Positions 59,578 through 64,000 of a stretch of 64,000 bases of DNA are shown here, one piece after another. The stretch is from Litoribacterium kuwaitense (GTDB lineage Bacteria; Bacillota; Bacilli; Bacillales; DSM-28697). The stretch spans positions 1 to 64,000 of the forward strand of contig NZ_JAALFC010000020.1 of assembly GCF_011058155.1 (NCBI RefSeq), written 5' to 3'. A program made the translations under genes and the position numbers. The notes below the pieces were generated by a model that saw only the letters and a list, made by a program, of their open reading frames with translations, had not been told where the DNA came from and made no database searches. Positions within the stretch are counted from its first letter, which is position 1. Each line of letters opens with the position of its first letter.

Positions 59578-61311
59578 TCATGTGTAAAATTGCTGTTGAA
59601 ATAAACGCTTGTAAACGCCGTCTTGTCTGATTAATACGTCATGCGGTGCATTTTCCACGATCGTACCACCGTCTAAGACGACAACGCGATCGGCATGCTT
59701 AATCGTGGAGAGCCGATGGGCGATGATGATTGTCGTACGCCCCTTCATGACACGCTCTAAGGCTTGTTGAACCATCATTTCAGTACGCGTATCAAGGGCA
59801 GATGTTGCTTCATCTAAAAGTAAAATGGGCGCCTTTTTAAGAAAAGCTCGGGCAAGCGTCATTCTTTGCCGCTGACCGCCAGATAACATCACACCACCTT
59901 CGCCAACGATCGTTTCATAACCGTTAGGTAAATTGACAATGAATTCGTGTGCATGAGAGGCTCGTGCGGCAGCTTCAATCTCCTCTCTTGTTGCTGTCAA
60001 GTTTCCACAGAGAATATTGTCTTCAATGGAGCGATTAAATAGATGAGCGTCTTGTGAAACGACCGCAAACTGTTGCCGTAATTCAGCTATATCCCACTTT
60101 CGTATTGAGCGATTTTGTACATACACTTCTCCACTTTGATGCGGATAAAAATGTGTCAGTAGATGAAAGATGGTGCTTTTCCCAACCCCACTCAAGCCGA
60201 CGATGGCGACGGTTTCTCCTTCTTTGATAGCAATAGAAACCTCTTTCAATACATTCACTTCTTCATCATATGAAAAAGTGACATGTCGTAATTGAATCAC
60301 ATGTCGATCTCTTTTTACAGTCAAGTCAGTATTTTTTGATTCTTTCTGTTTTGACTGCTCCGTAGGAGACGAAAACAATTCATATACTCGCCTAAATCCG
60401 GCTGAGCTTGAACGAAGCTGTGCAAAAAGGTGGGGCAATTCACTGATCGGACCAGAAATATAGTCAACAAGAACGATAAAAGCAATGAGATCCCCAGTTG
60501 TCATGTTCGTCGTAAGAGTTAAATAACCACCAAATAAAGCGACGACCGCATAAGGAGCGATCATCAGAACTGTCGTAAAGCAGTTCATCACAAAATGACG
60601 AAAATCAATGTGCTTTTTTTGCTTTAAGATTGCTTTGATTTCATTTTCATAATGTCGATAATACGTTTGCTTGAGATCATACGCTTTGATGATCGGCATC
60701 CCCATAATCGTTTCTCTAACCATAGTATTGACTTGTGCTTCATGCGATTGCACACCCTCAGAATACTTTTCAATCCGCTCACTCAGCTTATTGACAATGA
60801 TTGTAACGATCGGCATTAAAATAATACTAAAAATAGCCAACATCCAATGAACAGTGAACAAGTAAATCAACGCTGCAACAAAGATAAAAGGCTGAGATAG
60901 TAATTTTGGAAACGTTTGATTAATAAATTGCTGGATTAGATGTAAATCATTTGTAATGCGAGAAATCAGGTCGCCTGAATGTATACTTTCAAGCTTTTTC
61001 ACGGGCAGTTGCAAAATGTGCGAAGCTACATCCCCTTTTAAAGACTTCGTCACTCCACCGCTAAACAGACTAGCAGAATACTTAAAGATGTACTGCATGA
61101 TAAAACTGACCGTAATAACGAGGATAATTTGCAAAGCAATCTGCACAGTTAAGTTCCACTGTTCATTTAACACAGCATCAGTCATTAATTTAATGAAATG
61201 AGCATTCACCACATTGATGACACTCACTGAAATGACGCCAACAACCGCCAAAAGGAATGATAACTTGTGTGGCTTTATGTATTTCCATACCCAGCTTAGA
61301 AAGGGAATCAC
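59578..61311 (-). CDS. ABC exporter, fused membrane and ATPase domains (first of pair)
   Basis: About 577 residues. The membrane domain begins IPFLSWVWKYIKPHKLSFL. The ATPase domain has Walker A IVGLSGVGKST, Q-loop VVSQDAHLF, signature LSGGQRQR, Walker B ILLLDEATSALD and IAHRL. Both members of the pair keep the catalytic glutamate, so neither ATP site is obviously degenerate. The start is uncertain: GTG 61311 gives the family N-terminus but has a weak ribosome site. The frame is open to 61467, adding 52 residues that do not look like exporter sequence. Confidence 0.88.
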   Translation of the reverse strand: MIPFLSWVWKYIKPHKLSFLLAVVGVISVSVINVVNAHFIKLMTDAVLNEQWNLTVQIALQIILVITVSFIMQYIFKYSASLFSGGVTKSLKGDVASHILQLPVKKLESIHSGDLISRITNDLHLIQQFINQTFPKLLSQPFIFVAALIYLFTVHWMLAIFSIILMPIVTIIVNKLSERIEKYSEGVQSHEAQVNTMVRETIMGMPIIKAYDLKQTYYRHYENEIKAILKQKKHIDFRHFVMNCFTTVLMIAPYAVVALFGGYLTLTTNMTTGDLIAFIVLVDYISGPISELPHLFAQLRSSSAGFRRVYELFSSPTEQSKQKESKNTDLTVKRDRHVIQLRHVTFSYDEEVNVLKEVSIAIKEGETVAIVGLSGVGKSTIFHLLTHFYPHQSGEVYVQNRSIRKWDIAELRQQFAVVSQDAHLFNRSIEDNILCGNLTATREEIEAAARASHAHEFIVNLPNGYETIVGEGGVMLSGGQRQRMTLARAFLKKAPILLLDEATSALDTRTEMMVQQALERVMKGRTTIIIAHRLSTIKHADRVVVLDGGTIVENAPHDVLIRQDGVYKRLFQQQFYT

Positions 61312-61487
61312 CTCGTTTATCAAAATCGGCAGAACAAAACGAAACAGTTGTACATTTCCAAAGGTATTTATTGAAGAATCATTAAAGAATCGCTGCTCCA
61401 CAATACTTTCATTTAAAAATGATGATTTTCGTGCAGATCCGCCTTCAACACTAAGCCTTTTTACCAACCGTACTACTTAGACGTTAT

Positions 61488-62060
61488 TTACTCCATTATC
61501 CCATTGCGATGTTTTTCCTGCCACTCCTCTCGTAATATCCCCATTTTAATTGCATCAAAATATTCACCATCAACAGTCCTGGCTTTCCTAATGCGCGCTT
61601 CTTCCTTCATCCCTATTTTTTCTGCAACCTTCATCATTCTTACATTTCCTGACCATGTTGACATACCGAGCCTGTGTATACCTGTTGCTGAAAAAAGAAA
61701 ATCGATCCACATTTTATAGGCTTCAAAACCATAGCCCCCATTCCATAAAGTATGCTCATAAATCACCACACCCGTTTCTAGCCAGTTCGTATTTTGATCG
61801 ATCCAGTATGAACCAACGTTTCCAATCGCTTTGCCATCAACCTTAATGACGAGTGACGCCGGAATAGACGGTAGAATCTCTCGTTTCCATTGCTTCCGAT
61901 ACTCATCCTTGCTCATTTTCTCTTCAGGAATATACGGTCCGTTCCACTTTTTCGCGGCTTGTTCCTGCTCTTCATATTTCCAAAAGTACAGTTCATTCAT
62001 ATCTTCATTTGTTGGTTCGCTTAAGATCACTTTATTTCCAATTAATTCAATCACTATCAA
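61488..62060 (-). CDS. GNAT-family N-acetyltransferase (RimJ/RimL-like)
   Basis: 190 residues with an acetyltransferase fold: IELIGNKVILSEPTNEDMNEL at the start, VKVDGKAIGNVGSYWID in the strand core, and a C-terminal acetyl-CoA region SGNVRMMKVAEKIGMKEEARI. This subtype typically acetylates protein N-termini or small amines. TTG start with AAAGGAG 5 bases before; GTG at 62054 is an alternative. Neighbours give no clue to substrate. Confidence 0.88.
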   Translation of the reverse strand: MIVIELIGNKVILSEPTNEDMNELYFWKYEEQEQAAKKWNGPYIPEEKMSKDEYRKQWKREILPSIPASLVIKVDGKAIGNVGSYWIDQNTNWLETGVVIYEHTLWNGGYGFEAYKMWIDFLFSATGIHRLGMSTWSGNVRMMKVAEKIGMKEEARIRKARTVDGEYFDAIKMGILREEWQEKHRNGIME

Positions 62061-62122
62061 CGTTTCTCCTTTAGAGCTTATAACTCATGATCACTCTTTA
62101 ACCCAAATATCTTTTTACAGCA

Positions 62123-62947
62123 TTAATTTATTTCTATATTTCCTACCGAAACTGATATATTAAGTTTCGCTTCATTATTTTGAGTTTGATGTATTACCTC
62201 TTTTCCTGGTCCTTTATTAATCATTTCCAATTTATGTTCTTTAGATAAGATCTTACCATTCTTAGTCGATATGTTTAATCCTAGATCAGCAATTTTTGTC
62301 ATATCTGGTAGCTGAACTTTTACATTACCATTTGAAACTTCAATATTGTTTTCGCCATGAATCTTTTTTAAAAATAAATTCTTCACACTGCCTACTTTAC
62401 TTCTAATATTGATTTGTCCTTCTACTTCCCCTAAATGGATAGAACCATTCCCGGAATGAACATTAAGAAGCCCTCCTTTAAAGCTATTCATGCTAATCGT
62501 CCCTACATCAGAGGTCAGAGATAGTCGGCTAGCTCCAGTCACTTGGTCGACATCAATATTTCCGTTTTCTGTCTCCAGCTGAATATCTTCTAACAAACCA
62601 GCCGGTACGTTTAAGAGAATTTCGCTTTTGTTTCTTATTCCAGGTATTATTTTTTTCCACCCTTGATTGGTTGTGTGTACATTAATCATGGCTTTGTCCT
62701 GACTATAAGTAATATCAATGTTCGGCTCTCCGAATATGGGCTTTTGACCTTGAACATCAATCGACAAATCTTGTGAATGACTGACTATCTTAATATTCGC
62801 TAAATCCGCATTAAGTTGAATACCGTTAACATTATTTATCTTTGAACGGTACTCAAAGTTACTTGTTGAGCTGTTTAACAAACCTAAACCTACAACGAAT
62901 AAAGTCATTACAATGATTCCTCCTAGAATAAACTTTTTTCTCCGCAT
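62123..62947 (-). CDS. DUF4097-type beta-repeat envelope protein
   Basis: 274 residues. An N-terminal signal-anchor (FILGGIIVMTLFVVGLGLL, residues 6-24) is followed by beta-strand repeats of the DUF4097/adhesin-like type: IQLETENGNIDVDQVTG, LSLTSDVGTISMNSFKG, LNVHSGNGSIHLGEVEG, NIEVSNGNVKVQLP. Such proteins usually sit with PadR and DUF1700 genes, but neither is present here. The start follows GGGAATG. Just upstream lies the large inverted repeat at 62976-63030, which may control it. Confidence 0.82.
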   Translation of the reverse strand: MRRKKFILGGIIVMTLFVVGLGLLNSSTSNFEYRSKINNVNGIQLNADLANIKIVSHSQDLSIDVQGQKPIFGEPNIDITYSQDKAMINVHTTNQGWKKIIPGIRNKSEILLNVPAGLLEDIQLETENGNIDVDQVTGASRLSLTSDVGTISMNSFKGGLLNVHSGNGSIHLGEVEGQINIRSKVGSVKNLFLKKIHGENNIEVSNGNVKVQLPDMTKIADLGLNISTKNGKILSKEHKLEMINKGPGKEVIHQTQNNEAKLNISVSVGNIEIN

Positions 62948-62975
62948 TGTTCATCATTCATTCCCTTACTCAGTA

Positions 62976-63030
62976 TATATTTTATTCACTAAGTATTTTA
63001 GTTGATATAATACTTAGTGAATAAAATATA
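62976..63030. repeat. 22-bp perfect inverted repeat between divergent genes
   Basis: The left arm 62976-62997 (TATATTTTATTCACTAAG...) is the exact inverse complement of 63009-63030, with an 11-base centre TTAGTTGATAT. It lies 29 bases upstream of the DUF4097 start codon. There is no T run typical of a terminator, so a double operator site is the simplest reading. Confidence 0.85.
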
Positions 63031-63053
63031 CAGAAAACGAATCCTCTAGTCAA

Positions 63054-63084
63054 CAAAAAAACAGATCTATTTATGATCTGTTTT
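63054..63084 (-). terminator. terminator facing left, without an intact upstream gene
   Basis: Perfect stem ACAGATC (63061-63067) and GATCTGT (63075-63081), extended by A/T pairs, followed on the minus strand by TTTTTTT. The only minus-strand frame feeding it is a 68-codon ORF at 63104-63310 of unknown identity. Confidence 0.8.
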
Positions 63085-63299
63085 AAATGGTTTCTTCAAT
63101 ATTTTAAAGCAAGTGATTTCGTACAAGAAAAGAAGATGATATTTCGTTGCCTTCAATTAATCTGGTTGTATGGTGGAAGTCACTTAACCGTTTCCCACCC
63201 TCTACATCTTTCTGTAATTTCATGTGAGTCAGCAGGAATTTCAATATTTTTACTGAAATATACATAGTTAGCAGTAATTTCATTATGGTGGTGTGGTAG

Positions 63300-64000
63300 A
63301 TGATTGACATACTAAAAAAGCAGATTCCATTAATACATCATTGTAAGGACATGACTAAAATTAATAAAGGATTCTCTTCAGATGAAAAATATCTGATTCA
63401 TATGCCTGGTGATAACAACAATTTACTCCTTAGAATGTTCAATATTGAAGAGTTGGAGTCAAAGAAAATGGAGTATTCCATATTAGAAAAGATGCAAGCG
63501 TTTAAAATTAATTGTTCAGTGCCCATTTCTTTTGGTGAGGCAGGAAAAAAGGATATTTGATTACATCCTACATAGAGGGTAAAGATGCTGAAAGTGAAAT
63601 CCAAAAATACTCAGAACAAGAACAACATAATATAGGTATTGTTGCAGGGAGAGAATTAAGAAAAATGCATCAATATACTGCACCAAACCATATCCCTTCT
63701 TGGTATTCAAGAAAGCTTGTAAAACATGAGAGATATATAGATGCTTACTTAGCATCTGAAATAAAAGTTGATAATGACAGAAAAATCATGGATTTTATTG
63801 ATGAAAACATTCATCTGATGAAACAAAGACCTAACTTATTTCAACATGATGACTTTCACCTTGGAAATATCATTGTCAATGATAAAAAATTTGCAGGGGT
63901 CATAGACTTTAACAGGTATGATTGGGGTGATCCTTTCCATGAATTCCTTAAGATAGGTATTTTTAGTAGAGGGGTAAGCATTCCATTTTCAGTTGGTCAG
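63300..64000 (+). CDS. Aminoglycoside-phosphotransferase-like kinase (frameshifted, 3' end outside window)
   Basis: Protein-kinase-fold small-molecule phosphotransferase. N-terminal lobe IDILKKQIPLIHHCKDM and YLIHMPGDNNNLLLRMF; catalytic motif LFQHDDFHLGNIIV (HxDxxxxN), and metal motif GVIDFNRYDWGDP. One A appears to be missing in the six-A run at 63545-63550; with seven the join reads GEAGKKGYLITSYIEGKD. AT-rich and unlike the rest of the window in base composition, suggesting transfer. Runs off the right edge. True substrate unknown; membership in this family does not by itself imply antibiotic resistance. Confidence 0.8.

Noticed and set aside
63073-63267. Plus-strand 64-codon ORF before the kinase gene
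   Set aside because: Begins inside the terminator stem, lacks a ribosome site and has no family features.

Overview
The window comes from an endospore-forming Bacillaceae (Bacillota). It carries safA, spo0B, spoIVFA/spoIVFB, spoIIB, spoVID, ysxE and lonB. Its gene order (pheA-pheB-obg-spo0B-rpmA-prp-rplU-spoIVFBA-minDC-mreDCB-radC-maf-spoIIB-comC-folC-valS-ysxE-spoVID-hemLBDCXA-engB-lonA-lonB-clpX-tig-ysoA-leuDCBA-ilvCNB) follows the known Bacillus subtilis backbone. Moderate GC, many GTG/TTG starts and an rng gene in the spoIVF-rplU interval point to a lineage outside the B. subtilis group, perhaps an alkaliphile of the Shouchella/Halalkalibacterium type. That lineage call is inference only.

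Layout. 1-1.6 kb: 3' part of the spore morphogenetic gene safA and, divergent, the NAD repressor nadR. 1.9-5.6 kb: spo0B-obg-pheB-pheA, in which pheB is fused to a DnaA domain I. 5.7-10 kb: rplU-prp-rpmA behind an L21-type leader, then rng and the SpoIVFA/SpoIVFB sigma-K processing pair. 10.3-14.3 kb: cell-shape and division genes mreBCD-minCD. 14.5-22.1 kb: radC, maf, spoIIB, comC, folC and valS with a T-box. 22.3-23.8 kb: two plus-strand genes, a small membrane protein and a second FolC-like ligase. 24.1-32.8 kb: spoVID-ysxE and the complete hemAXCDBL pathway from glutamyl-tRNA to uroporphyrinogen III. 33-42.5 kb: engB-lonA, lonB, clpX, tig, ysoA. 42.8-52.2 kb: ilvE and a leucine T-box operon ilvBNC-leuABCD. 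52.3-64 kb: an accessory segment with an anti-sigma remnant, a secreted phosphoesterase, an XRE/DUF2975 pair, a zinc-ribbon membrane protein, a serine hydrolase, two ABC exporters, a GNAT enzyme, an adhesin-like DUF4097 protein and an AT-rich end with an aminoglycoside-phosphotransferase-like kinase.

How the parts work together. Sporulation genes dominate: SpoVID recruits SafA to the spore surface, Spo0B relays phosphate to Spo0A, SpoIIB acts at engulfment and SpoIVFAB releases sigma-K. They are interleaved with housekeeping genes for ribosome, heme, protease and branched-chain amino-acid functions. Two T-box leaders carry readable specifier codons (GTC before valS, CTC before ilvB), and a consensus CcpA cre site lies upstream of the ilvE promoter.

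Two points need attention. First, the DnaA domain I-PheB fusion is the strongest candidate for something undescribed. Second, at least nine single-base deletions, nearly all in short homopolymers, break genes that include essential ones (obg, mreC). This looks more like uncorrected sequencing error than gene decay, so the broken genes are annotated here as whole genes with their frameshift positions.
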